A stretch of DNA of 23,960 nt from Microtetraspora glauca (GTDB taxonomy: Bacteria; Actinomycetota; Actinomycetes; Streptomycetales; Streptomycetaceae): the NCBI GenBank assembly GCA_000721275.1, contig JOFO01000072.1, forward strand, positions 1 through 23,960, given 5' to 3'. The notes below the pieces were generated by a model. It was not told where the DNA came from, searched no databases, and was given only the letters and a program-made list of their open reading frames with translations. Position 1 is the stretch's first letter. Every line of letters starts with the position of its first letter. The translations under genes were made by a program, and so were the position numbers. Shown here in pieces: positions 1-7,060 of the stretch.

Positions 1-207
1 ACCGAAGCCACCACCGGCACCCTCACCCTCACCACCCACTCCGGCTCCATCACCGTCGGCGCCGCCCGCGGCACCGCCGCCACCCTCGACGCCGGCACCT
101 CCTACGGCCGCGTCCACAACACCCTCCAGAACGCCAAGGGCACCGCCGCCGACCTCACCATCCACGCCACCACCTCCCACGGCGACATCACCGCCCACGC
201 CAACTGA
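1..207 (+). CDS. DUF4097-type adhesin-like protein, C-terminal fragment
   Basis: The reading frame is open from the first base and ends at TGA 205-207, giving the last 68 residues. The fragment is rich in Thr, Gly, Ala and His with alternating hydrophobic residues (TLTLTTHSGSITV, then ADLTIHATTSHGDITAHAN). This is the repeating beta-strand pattern of DUF4097 proteins, which in Streptomyces are often cytoplasmic or envelope proteins of unknown role encoded near regulators. Almost every codon ends in C, so this is certainly coding. The N-terminus and any signal or membrane segment lie outside the window. A hairpin terminator follows 33 bp after the stop, so it is the last gene of its unit. The family call rests on pattern alone; no catalytic role is suggested. 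Confidence 0.7.
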   Translation, partial: TEATTGTLTLTTHSGSITVGAARGTAATLDAGTSYGRVHNTLQNAKGTAADLTIHATTSHGDITAHAN

Positions 208-240
208 CCCCCGAGGTGTGGAACGGAACCGGCGACGACC

Positions 241-268
241 GGGGAAGCCGGGGCTCCCTGGCTTCCCC
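241..268 (+). terminator. Hairpin terminator after the DUF4097 gene
   Basis: GGGGAAGCC (241-249) is perfectly complementary to GGCTTCCCC (260-268) across a 10-nt loop that can itself pair GGG with CCC. It lies 33 bp past the stop codon. There is no U-tract, as is common for Streptomyces terminators. Confidence 0.6.
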
Positions 269-639
269 CCTTGCAGACGGGGCGGGAAGGTGCGGGTGCA
301 CTGCCGAATCGCTGCCCCATCCGCACTGGTCGTCGGGAAGGGGACGTCGTTGGGCCGGGCGCCGGGGTAAACCCACGGCGCCCGGACTCTTGCCGGTGGC
401 GAGGGCGTCCCGGTGGCCGTCCCCGTCGGTCCGCTGTCGGCGGTGATCGTGTCGTACACCTGGCAACTGCCGTCTCCCTACGCCTCCTGCGACGCGCAGC
501 TGTTTCCGCATCGACACCGCGATCACGCTTCCCGGCCACGTGTGCCCATCGCATCGGCAGAAGATCCGATCACGAACGTCGCCGTCACCGCAGACGACGG
601 GCGTGCAGCATTCGGACTTGCTGGGTCGCCTCCTGCTCC
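269..639. other. Non-coding stretch, nothing recognised
   Basis: Open frames cross this stretch on both strands, but their translations are Arg/Pro/Ser-rich with no family pattern, no ribosome-binding site and no consistent third-position bias. It may include the decayed 5' part of the SUKH-4-like relic that becomes recognisable from about 640. Confidence 0.4.
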
Positions 640-999
640 CGCTTCATGGCGCTCCACCATCGTTTCGACTCCCGCACTGCGTACCCGCTGAGCGCCGTAG
701 GACTGCCTGACACCTGCGCGGGGACGATCACATCGACATCCCCCAGTGGTACGGCACACGGAGGGCTGCTTCTGACGAGCGCCGCGCCTGGCTCGTGGGG
801 GAGAATGCTCGCGGACACGACCCTAGGTCTCGACCCGGACTCCGGAATCGTCTACGTCCTTGGCGACGGCCCGACCGGCAAATTCCCCAGCCCCTCACCC
901 TGACGACGAATTTCTCGTCCGTGCCCTCACTCGGTTCGCCGCTGACCGCGAGTCACCGGGCACGCCGCCTTCGATGAGGTCATCGACGGCATCTGGTAG
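640..999 (+). pseudogene. SUKH-4-like immunity protein relic, frameshifted
   Basis: Translating across two reading frames gives a recognisable SUKH-4 tail. Frame 1 reads LSAVGLPDT (from about 688) and GLDPDSGIVYV (about 826-860), then hits a stop at 901-903. Frame 2 continues with DDEFLVRALTRFAADRE. Frame 1 resumes with AFDEVIDGIW and a TAG stop at 997-999. The intact SUKH-4 gene at 10269-10871 has matching blocks in the same order: LSVVGLPHS, ALDPASGKIYAF and a C-terminus ending ALEELEHGIW. So the gene appears to carry two compensating frameshifts and a lost 5' part. SUKH-4 proteins are thought to neutralise toxins of polymorphic or contact-dependent systems; no such toxin is adjacent. The 5' limit is approximate. 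Sequencing error could mimic the frameshifts, but the 5' part is also unrecognisable. Confidence 0.5.
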
Positions 1000-1068
1000 C
1001 GCTGAGGACCGTGGTTCGGAGCCGGAAAACGTCCAGCTGATCTCGGGACAGGCAGGCATCATGTCGTA

Positions 1069-1440
1069 GTGATCGGCTTCGAAATCGAGAATCCTTGGAC
1101 ACCCGCCCACCAGGCGGTGGAGTCCAGCGAACCCGCCACGCTCACGCGCCTCCTCGACGAGGGGGCGGACGCCGACGAGGTCTGCTGCGGGATGACCTTG
1201 CTGATGCACGCCATCGACCTGGAAGGGGACGCGGCGCGGCAATCGGGGGAGCCGATCGACAGTGCTCTCACCGCGATCCTCCTTGCCTACGGTGCCGATC
1301 CCGCGACAGAGATCAACGGCATGACGGCCCACGACCTGGCCCGCTCGTACGATCACGGCATGGCGCTCAGGCTGCTGGATCGGTTCAGCAACCGCCGGAC
1401 CAAGCTGAAAGACCGACTCAGAAGTGTCCGCCGACGGTAG
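1069..1440 (+). CDS. Small ankyrin-repeat protein
   Basis: The protein has 123 residues and starts at GTG 1069; no better in-frame start exists between the upstream stops and this codon. It shows about three ankyrin units: TPAHQAVESSEPATLTRLLDEGAD (about 11-34), GMTLLMHAIDLEGDAARQ (about 41-58) with LTAILLAYGADP, then GMTAHDLARSYDHGMALRLLDR. The T-x-x-H/M-x-A start of each unit and the LL-x-x-GAD helix end are classical. Ankyrin repeats bind other proteins. Single-domain ankyrin proteins in Streptomyces are often encoded beside SUKH-type genes and are candidate immunity or toxin-binding factors. The gene lies 69 bp downstream of the SUKH-4-like relic on the same strand, which fits that context. 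A basic tail (RRTKLKDRLRSVRRR) closes the protein. No partner toxin is present. Confidence 0.8.
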   Translation: MIGFEIENPWTPAHQAVESSEPATLTRLLDEGADADEVCCGMTLLMHAIDLEGDAARQSGEPIDSALTAILLAYGADPATEINGMTAHDLARSYDHGMALRLLDRFSNRRTKLKDRLRSVRRR

Positions 1441-1662
1441 CTTCGGCGGCCGATGATCGGGCCAGACAGTTCCTGGGCGGCCGAGGTCCGGGACATGGAA
1501 GTGGAGTGAGGCGGGCGCGAACTGCGCGATCATCAGCGCGGACGCGGCCAACCTGCTCGCGCGAGCCCCGCACGCTGGGGCGGTCGACGGCGGGGGCCCT
1601 CTTCGGGGCCCGTCGAGGAAATCGGGCTGCATTCGGGTGGGGTGGCCCGGCAGCATGGCGGG

Positions 1663-2160
1663 ATGCCAGATCTGCTGTGGGACGACGTCCGGGACTTCTT
1701 CGACCCTGACCTGATGGGGTCGTTGCCGGACGCGCGTGTCGCAGACACCTCGATCGAGGATTGGCAGGCGGTGCTCGATCTGGTGCGGTCCCAAGGCTGG
1801 TCGTGCGAGTACTCCGAGGACGGCATCGCGGTTCGGCTGCCGCGAGCTGTGGACATGCTGGTCCGCAGCGAGAGCGTCGACGCAGTGTTGAGGGTCTGGC
1901 CTGCCGCTGGATTCTGCGTGACCTTCCGAGCGTATGAGGTCGGCTCGATCGACTTCGATGTCGATCTGCGGGAGCTGCGCGGCCAGGTCGGTGTGAATCG
2001 GCTGTGCCGCTTGCTGGGGGCGATCGGACGCCGTCTCGGCAAGTCGGTGATGTTGACTCTCGAGTCTGACCCGCTGCACCCAGTACTGGGGTTCGATGCC
2101 GAGGCCGACCGTGTGGTGCTGCTGGCGGAGAGCATGGGTGGGGCGGGTTCCCCGGATTGA
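1663..2160 (+). CDS. Conserved hypothetical protein
   Basis: The 165-residue protein is read from ATG 1663 (MPDLLWDDV). An in-frame ATG 21 bp upstream would add seven poorly conserved-looking residues; GGCGGG just before 1663 can serve as a weak ribosome-binding site. The protein is acidic and has W-rich blocks: LLWDDVRDFFDPDLMG, SIEDWQAVLDLVRSQGW, IDFDVDLRELRGQ and a C-terminal HPVLGFDAEADRVVLLA. I recall proteins of this shape as common uncharacterised Streptomyces genes but know no function. There is no signal peptide, membrane segment or metal motif. The gene follows the ankyrin gene by 222 bp and is probably transcribed separately. Confidence 0.75.
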   Translation: MPDLLWDDVRDFFDPDLMGSLPDARVADTSIEDWQAVLDLVRSQGWSCEYSEDGIAVRLPRAVDMLVRSESVDAVLRVWPAAGFCVTFRAYEVGSIDFDVDLRELRGQVGVNRLCRLLGAIGRRLGKSVMLTLESDPLHPVLGFDAEADRVVLLAESMGGAGSPD

Positions 2161-2553
2161 GCTTCTTGGCGCAATAGATCGGGAACGGGGCAGGGCGCTG
2201 AGCGCGGCCTACGCGGCTGACACGTGCACATCGCCAGTGCCCATCACGATGCCCTTACGCGTCGTGCTGTCCCGGCCTCGCCGACGTGGCACCAGCCGCC
2301 GGCATCCGCGATACGAAGAGCCCCCAGCGCGCTGGCGGTCCTCCCCCTCTCAGCGGTCGACCGCTGCCTCCGGCCCGATGCCCCGGGTCACGCCGGAGGC
2401 AGCCATGCCGGACGGGAGACCGGACGCCCCTTTGCGAGGCCACGGAAGCGGTCACGAATGGCCACCGTCGGTCGGAGATGATCGCGGACTGCAGCGACGC
2501 CCCGGCCGCTGAACCGCATCCCGGGGTTGCGAACCGGCTCCAGGCGGCGCCGG
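2161..2553. other. Non-coding gap between convergent genes
   Basis: Open frames here translate to Arg/Pro-rich strings without family pattern. The only structure I see is the inverted repeat at 2364-2402. Confidence 0.4.
2364..2402. terminator. Inverted repeat, possible bidirectional terminator
   Basis: CTGCCTCCGGC (2364-2374) and GCCGGAGGCAG (2392-2402) form a perfect 11-bp stem with a 17-nt loop. It sits between two convergent genes, about 200 bp from the plus-strand stop and 150 bp from the minus-strand stop. A shared terminator is the simplest reading. Confidence 0.35.
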
Positions 2554-3108
2554 CTACCGCCGTTCCCACTCGGTCCGGGTGAGTGCGTACTCGAGTTCAC
2601 CGTGTTCGGATCCCTCGATCGCTTCGGGCCAGTCCCCGGTGAAGTTGCGGAGGAAGGACAGGCCGGACTTCACCATGACGCGGCGGGAGCGGGTGTTGAC
2701 CGCCATCGTGTTCGCCGTGACCCGCTCGACCGCCAGGTCCGTGAACCCCTTGTGGATCAGGGCCCGGGACCCCTCGGTGGCGTAGCCGTGCCCCCAGGCC
2801 GACCGGTTCAAGCGGTAGCCGAGCTCGACCACGGCGCCGCTGTGCTCGTCCAACGGCCGGAACTCGAACCAGCCCAGGAACGTGCCGCTTTCCTCCTCCG
2901 CGGCCCAATAGCCGCGGGTCCCCCAGCACGGGTAGTCGTGCAGGAGCCGCGGCAGCACCCGTGTCTCGATCGCCTCGCGGCTGGTGGGTCGGCCGCCGTT
3001 GATGAAGCGCATGACCTCGGGGTCGCTGTCCAGGGCCAGCAGGTGGTCGGCGTCGGCCGTCGTGAACGCGCGCAGCACGAGCCGGTCGGTCTCCAGGAAG
3101 GTGGACAT
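2554..3108 (-). CDS. GNAT family N-acetyltransferase (RimJ/RimL-like)
   Basis: The 184-residue protein starts MSTFLETDRLVLRAFTTADADHLLAL, the usual opening of RimJ/RimL-type acetyltransferases. The core has the expected order: GYWAAEEESGTFLGWFEF (beta 2-3), AVVELGYRLNRSAWGHGYATEG (beta 4, then the acetyl-CoA pyrophosphate loop, here GHGYA) and ERVTANTMAVNTRSRRVMVKSGL with the N-x-x-S/R motif of motif B. Such enzymes transfer acetyl from acetyl-CoA to an amine, often a protein N-terminus or a small molecule; the substrate cannot be read from sequence. Start 3108 is chosen because the frame upstream is not GNAT-like. The ribosome-binding site is weak (GAAG). A strong hairpin at 3136-3163 separates it from the DJ-1 gene upstream, so it is probably expressed alone. 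Confidence 0.9.
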   Translation of the reverse strand: MSTFLETDRLVLRAFTTADADHLLALDSDPEVMRFINGGRPTSREAIETRVLPRLLHDYPCWGTRGYWAAEEESGTFLGWFEFRPLDEHSGAVVELGYRLNRSAWGHGYATEGSRALIHKGFTDLAVERVTANTMAVNTRSRRVMVKSGLSFLRNFTGDWPEAIEGSEHGELEYALTRTEWERR

Positions 3109-3135
3109 GCCGCGATCTTCGCCATGCGCTGGAGT

Positions 3136-3163
3136 GCCCGCCACCGGTTTTCCGGTGGCGGGC
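3136..3163 (-). terminator. Strong hairpin terminator of the DJ-1 array
   Basis: GCCCGCCACCGG (3136-3147), loop TTTT (3148-3151) and CCGGTGGCGGGC (3152-3163) make a perfect 12-bp stem. It is downstream of the minus-strand DJ-1 gene ending at 3275 and upstream of the GNAT start, so it probably ends the DJ-1 transcript. Confidence 0.7.
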
Positions 3164-3274
3164 GGAGGGGCGGCGGTGATCACCACACCGTTACGGCGAC
3201 GCACCGCACGCCGCTGGGCCCGCTGTGCGGCGGCACTGCGACGGGCATGGTCCCGCCGTGCCGAACGCTGGGAA

Positions 3275-4036
3275 CTAAGCGGTCCAGACGGTGCCGCGGG
3301 CCTCGTACTCCAGCATGGCCTCCAGGCCGAGCGCCGCGTCGACGCCCAGTTCGCGGCGTACGAGCCACAAGGCGAGGTCCAGGCCGGAGGTGACGCCGCC
3401 GGCCGTCACCAGGTCGCCGTCGTCGACGACCCGTGCCTTCTTCAGTACGCCGCCCTGCGCCGCGAGGTCCGCCTGGGCCCGGTGATGGGTGGTGCAGGGG
3501 CGGCCGCGGGTGAGACCGGCCGCGGACAGGAGCATCACACCGGTGCACAGGCCGGCGACGGTCAACCCCGGGCGACGGGCGTCCGCCAGAGCGCGGGGCA
3601 GGGCGCCCCGGCGGATCTCGGCCCAGACCCCAGGGTCGTCGCGGCGGGCGTATCCGCCCCCGGGCACGACGAGGAGGTCGGCCTGATCCGGGTCCCAGGG
3701 GTGGTCGGCGCGGAGCCTGGTGCCGAAGGCGGCGGTGATCGTCCTCGGGCCGTCGAGGGCGACGTAACGCACGTCGACGTCGCGTTCGGTGAAGTGGTCG
3801 GAGGCCGCGAGCACTTCGTAGGGCGCGGCGAGGTCGAGTTCCTCGACGCCTTCGAACAGGACGACCTGGACGCGCAGCGGCGCGCGGGGTCCGGTCCCGG
3901 AAGGCGTGGCGGTCGCGGCCGCAGGGGAGGCGCCGACTGCGGCCGTGGAAGCCTGCGCTGTGGCTGCGGGGGCGCCGGCCGCGAAGCCGGCGGCGCCGAG
4001 GGCGGTCGCCGTGCGCAGCAGGGTACGTCGGTTCAC
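3275..4036 (-). CDS. DJ-1/PfpI family protein with Tat-like leader
   Basis: The 253-residue protein starts at GTG 4036, preceded by a good ribosome-binding site (AGGAG, 6-nt spacing). The N-terminus MNRRTLLRTATALGAAGFAAGAPAATAQA looks like a twin-arginine signal, followed by a low-complexity Ala/Thr linker to about residue 50. The DJ-1/PfpI domain follows: VVLFEGVEELDLAAPYEV, the Glu-bearing early segment; LLVVPGGGYA; and the nucleophile elbow AGLCTGVMLLSAAGLTRGR with Cys164, then TTHH. These are features of isonitrile-hydratase-like and GlxA-like DJ-1 proteins; the substrate is unknown. It lies 40 bp after the next DJ-1 gene, in an apparent operon, and closely resembles the DJ-1 protein at 4936-5586. 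If the leader is real, this copy alone would act outside the membrane. Confidence 0.85.
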   Translation of the reverse strand: MNRRTLLRTATALGAAGFAAGAPAATAQASTAAVGASPAAATATPSGTGPRAPLRVQVVLFEGVEELDLAAPYEVLAASDHFTERDVDVRYVALDGPRTITAAFGTRLRADHPWDPDQADLLVVPGGGYARRDDPGVWAEIRRGALPRALADARRPGLTVAGLCTGVMLLSAAGLTRGRPCTTHHRAQADLAAQGGVLKKARVVDDGDLVTAGGVTSGLDLALWLVRRELGVDAALGLEAMLEYEARGTVWTA

Positions 4037-4076
4037 GTGGTTCTCCTGGTGGTCGTCGTCGACGCGGGTCCGGCGG

Positions 4077-4691
4077 TCAGGGGGCGGGGGCGAGCGGTTC
4101 GTCGGCGAGGTAGGGCGGGGCGGGGTCGTACTGGATCTCGCGACGTACGGCCCGGGCATGCTCGCGGCCGTGCAGGCGCCCCACGAGCCACAGCGCGCTG
4201 TCGATGCCCGCGGACACCCCCTGGTTGGTGAGCAGCCGTCCGTCCACGACGTACCGGGCGTCCGATACGACGGTGACGTCGCCGCGGGCCGCCAGCGCCT
4301 CCTCGTACCGCCAGTGGGTGGCGACCCGGCGGCCACGCGCCGGGCCGGCCGCGTGCAGGAGGAAGGCGCCGGTGCACACGCCGACGACCCATGCGGCTCG
4401 CGCGGCCTGGGCGTCGATCCATGTGGTGACGTACGGGTTGTGCGGCTCGGTCTCGCGGGCGCCGGATCCTCCGGGGACCAGCAGCACGTCGAGCGGGGGG
4501 TGGTCGTCCAGGGTGTGGTCGGGCAGGACGCGCATCCCCTTGGCGCAGTGGACGGGGTCGGGGCGTTCGGCGAGGAGCAGGGCTCGGTCAGCGCCCTTCC
4601 GCAGCGCTGCGGAGGTGGTGAAGACCTCCCAGGGGCCGGCGAAGTCGAGTTCTTCGGCGGTGTCGAAGAGGAGGATGCCGTAGGTGGTCAT
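4077..4691 (-). CDS. DJ-1/PfpI family protein
   Basis: The 204-residue protein is read from ATG 4691 (MTTYGILLFDTAEELDFAGPWEVF). An in-frame GTG at 4727 would add 12 residues; neither start has a convincing ribosome-binding site, so the choice rests on where family similarity begins. Landmarks are DVLLVPGGSGARE, the elbow VGVCTGAFLLHAAGPARGR with Cys106, ATHWRY, and VDGRLLTNQGVSAGIDSALWLV. THWR after the Cys and the NQGVSAGID block are shared with the DJ-1 half of GlxA-type regulators and with isonitrile hydratases, so an enzymatic role is plausible but unproven. It has no signal peptide and is less similar to its two neighbours than they are to each other. It is cotranscribed with the downstream gene at 3275-4036 (40-bp gap). 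Confidence 0.85.
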   Translation of the reverse strand: MTTYGILLFDTAEELDFAGPWEVFTTSAALRKGADRALLLAERPDPVHCAKGMRVLPDHTLDDHPPLDVLLVPGGSGARETEPHNPYVTTWIDAQAARAAWVVGVCTGAFLLHAAGPARGRRVATHWRYEEALAARGDVTVVSDARYVVDGRLLTNQGVSAGIDSALWLVGRLHGREHARAVRREIQYDPAPPYLADEPLAPAP

Positions 4692-4795
4692 GGAGGGAGC
4701 CGTTCGTGTGTCGGGTGCGGTGTGCACCGCGGGAGGGGGAGGGACCAGGGAGGGAGGGGGAGCGGCGACATCGTTACGGGACGGCTTGCGCGGTG

Positions 4796-4940
4796 CCGGT
4801 CATGCGGAGCCGGCCACGCGCAACCCCGCCGCACGGAACCCGACCCGCGTAACCGGTCAACCGGTCACGCGGAAACCGCCGTACGGACCCGGTGGCACGA
4901 GACCCGCCCCCCCGGAACCGGCCACGGAAAACCGGTCACG
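4796..4940. repeat. Scattered CCGGYCAYG-type short repeats
   Basis: Between two DJ-1 genes the near-identical nonamer CCGGTCATG/CCGGCCACG/CCGGTCACG occurs at 4796, 4810, 4861, 4918 and 4932, with a variant (CCGGTCAAC) at 4853. Some copies are followed by GGAAA-type tails. The last overlaps the stop codon of the DJ-1 gene at 4936. Function is unknown; the spacing is irregular. Confidence 0.45.
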
Positions 4941-5586
4941 CCGTGTTCACGACCCCCCGGCGCTCGTACTCGAGGACTTCCTCGGCGAGCAGGGCCGCGT
5001 CGGGTCCGAAGAACCGCTCGATCAGCCAGATCCCCAGGTCGATGCCGGAGGTGACCCCTCCGCAGGTGACGAGGTCGCCGTCGTCGACGACGCGGCCGGC
5101 GACCACGTGTCCACCCTGGGCCCGGACGTCCTCCTGGGCGATGTGGTGGGTGGTGCAGCGGCGTCCGCGCGTCAGGCCGGCGGCGGACAGCAGCAGGGTG
5201 CCGGTGCACACCGCGCCCATGACGAGACCGTCCCGCCGGGCGGCGGCGAGCGCCCGGGGCAGGACGCCGCGCTGGATTTCCCGCTGGACGCCGGAACCTT
5301 CGCCGTAACCCCCGCCGGGAACGACGATGACGTCGGCCGAACGAGGCGACCAGACGTCCCGGCAGACGATCTCCATCCCGGAGGAGGTCGTCACCCGTCG
5401 GGTTCCGTCCACTGTGACGAAGGACTGCACGACCTGTTCCTCGCCGGCGATGCCGAACACCTCGATGTGGCCGGCGAAGTCCTGCTCCTCCACGCCGTCG
5501 TAGAGGACGGTGTGGACGCGCAAGGGGCGCTCGGGGCGCTCGGGACGCTCAGGGCGCGGGCGCGGGGGTGCGGTCGGGGAAGACAA
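4936..5586 (-). CDS. DJ-1/PfpI family protein, probable TTG start
   Basis: I place the start at TTG 5584-5586 because a GGAGG ribosome-binding site (complement of 5591-5595) lies 4 nt upstream; the frame stays open to 5721 but has no comparable site. The 216-residue product opens with a Pro/Arg-rich stretch containing a small repeat (RPERPERPERPL), then the DJ-1/PfpI fold: HTVLYDGVEEQDFAGHIEVF, VIVVPGGGYGEG, elbow MGAVCTGTLLLSAAGLTRGR with Cys127, TTHH, and GGVTSGIDLGIWL. It is clearly a paralogue of the 3275-4036 protein, sharing the elbow, the VVDDGDLVT block and a C-terminal LEYE-RRG motif, but it lacks a Tat-like leader. It is the first DJ-1 gene after the GlxA-type regulator, 160 bp downstream of that stop. 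Confidence 0.82.
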   Translation of the reverse strand: MSSPTAPPRPRPERPERPERPLRVHTVLYDGVEEQDFAGHIEVFGIAGEEQVVQSFVTVDGTRRVTTSSGMEIVCRDVWSPRSADVIVVPGGGYGEGSGVQREIQRGVLPRALAAARRDGLVMGAVCTGTLLLSAAGLTRGRRCTTHHIAQEDVRAQGGHVVAGRVVDDGDLVTCGGVTSGIDLGIWLIERFFGPDAALLAEEVLEYERRGVVNTA

Positions 5587-5746
5587 GGGGCCTCCAGAGG
5601 GACCTGGGTATGTGTGCCTCGCGGGCCGGGCTTGCCCTGAGGCGGGGACGCGATCAGTCTTCCGACGGTCACCTGCCGACGACACCGGCACGAGTGCCCC
5701 TGACGCGCAAGATGCGGCCAACCAGACCTCCAGTCCCGGGACTTCG

Positions 5747-6694
5747 TCAGCGTCGGAAGGTCGACCTGTACGCCGACGGAGTCGTCCCGACCTGCCGGAC
5801 GAAGTGATGACGGAGGGTTTCGACCGCCCCGAATCCTGTGGCCTCCGCGATCCGCGCGAGGGGCAACTGCGTGGTCTCCAGGAGCTCTCGGGCCCGCTGG
5901 ACGCGCTGCGCGAGCAGCCAGCGCAGCGGCGTGGTGCCCGTCTGGGCGCGGAAGTGCCGCGCCAGGCTGCGCCGGCTCATCATCGCGTGCGCCGCGATGT
6001 CGGCGATGGACAACGGTTCGCCCAGCTTCCGGCGCATCCACTGCAGCGTCTCGCCCAGATCGGCGGAGTCAACCTCGGGCGTGCGGTACTCGATGAACTG
6101 GGCTTGTCCGCCGGTGCGTTGAGGTGGCATCACCAGCATCCGCGCCGCGCTCGCCGCGACTGCCGCACCGTGGTCGCGGCGTACCAGGTGCAGACACAGG
6201 TCCAGCCCCGCGGCGATCCCGGCCGACGTGAGCACCTGCCCCTCGTCCACGTACAGCACGGAAGGATCGACGTCGACGCCAGGGAACCGTTCGGCCAGTG
6301 CGTCGGCGAACCGCCAGTGCGTCGTCGCCCGACGCCCTTCGAGCAGCCCGGCGTGCGCGAGCGCGAATGCGCCGGTGCAGATCGACGCGATACGCGCTCC
6401 GCCCTCCGCCGCCGCCCTCAGGAGCCGTAACGCACGGGGATCCGGGGCGAGTTCTGCCGGAACGCCGGGCACGATGACCGTGTCCGCGCCGAGAACGTCC
6501 TCCCAGCCGTACGACGAGGAGACCCGGAATGGCGCCGTGGGCCCGGCCGTCGCCGCCGTGTCCCGATCGACACAGACGCGGAGTTCGTAGGCAGGCAAGC
6601 CGCCGGGACCGGAGACGAGCGCGAACACCTGGCAGGGGATGGCGAGATCGAAGGCCGACACCCCGTCGAGCGCGAGAACCGCAACGATGTGCAT
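5747..6694 (-). CDS. GlxA family transcriptional regulator (DJ-1 plus AraC)
   Basis: The 315-residue protein starts at ATG 6694; an in-frame ATG at 6712 would add six residues and cannot be excluded. Residues 1-165 are a DJ-1/PfpI-like domain: IVAVLALDGVSAFDLAIPCQVF, TVIVPGVP, ASICTGAFALAHAGLL with Cys106, and TTHWRFADAL. Residues about 215-315 are an AraC/XylS double helix-turn-helix: LSIADIAAHAMMSRRSLARHFRAQTGTTP, then LARIAEATGFGAVETLRHHF. GlxA-type regulators bind DNA with the AraC half; the DJ-1 half probably senses a ligand or serves for oligomerisation. Because it is encoded directly upstream of three DJ-1 genes on the same strand, it is the obvious candidate to control them, perhaps sensing the compound they process. 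Confidence 0.92.
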   Translation of the reverse strand: MHIVAVLALDGVSAFDLAIPCQVFALVSGPGGLPAYELRVCVDRDTAATAGPTAPFRVSSSYGWEDVLGADTVIVPGVPAELAPDPRALRLLRAAAEGGARIASICTGAFALAHAGLLEGRRATTHWRFADALAERFPGVDVDPSVLYVDEGQVLTSAGIAAGLDLCLHLVRRDHGAAVAASAARMLVMPPQRTGGQAQFIEYRTPEVDSADLGETLQWMRRKLGEPLSIADIAAHAMMSRRSLARHFRAQTGTTPLRWLLAQRVQRARELLETTQLPLARIAEATGFGAVETLRHHFVRQVGTTPSAYRSTFRR

Positions 6695-6956
6695 ACGCCC
6701 GAGGCTACGCATCCCGCGCACGCCGCGGCGTCGCCCCACGAGAGGGCCGCCGCGGCACTCGTGGACCTGGATTCGGTGCGTGGCTGACGCCTCTGCCTGC
6801 CTGCCCCTCCCCACGGCTGGGAACGCGAGACGGGTACGCATCCCCTCCGGCGTCCGCGACGGTTACCGGCGGACACCGTCGCCCCAGCCGAAACCGCCTC
6901 CGGACCGCTTCCCCACGCTCCGGAGGCACCGCATCGCATCGCATTGCGGCCAGGAG

Positions 6957-7051
6957 CCCGCACCCAACCCGGACGCCCGCACCCAACCCGGACGCCCGCA
7001 CCCACCCCGGACGCCGGCACCCGCGCCGGACGCCGGTACCCGCCCCCGGAG
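6957..7051. repeat. 19-bp tandem repeat, about five units
   Basis: Units of 19 bp (CCCGCACCCAACCCGGACG) run head to tail: 6957-6975 and 6976-6994 are identical, 6995-7013 has one change, 7014-7032 has four, and 7033-7051 is degraded. The array lies between the 3' end of the glycosyltransferase gene (stop at 7061-7063) and the GlxA-type regulator start, inside an otherwise empty gap (6713-7060). No reading frame through it looks genuine. The gradient of decay suggests expansion from the 6957 side. Confidence 0.85.
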
Positions 7052-7060
7052 GGAGCGGAG

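Noticed and set aside
1500..1640. Protein-like string GANCAIISADAANLLARAP after the ankyrin gene
   Set aside because: It is short, lacks a start, is interrupted by stops and matches nothing I can name; kept only as a curiosity.
4796..4940. CRISPR-like array between DJ-1 genes
   Set aside because: The repeats are 9 bp, irregularly spaced and partly overlapping a coding end; there are no constant-length spacers and no cas genes.
6957..7051. The 19-bp repeat as part of a Pro/Arg-rich coding sequence
   Set aside because: Every frame is open because of composition. None has a start signal, and all overlap known genes antisense or run through the regulator's upstream region.
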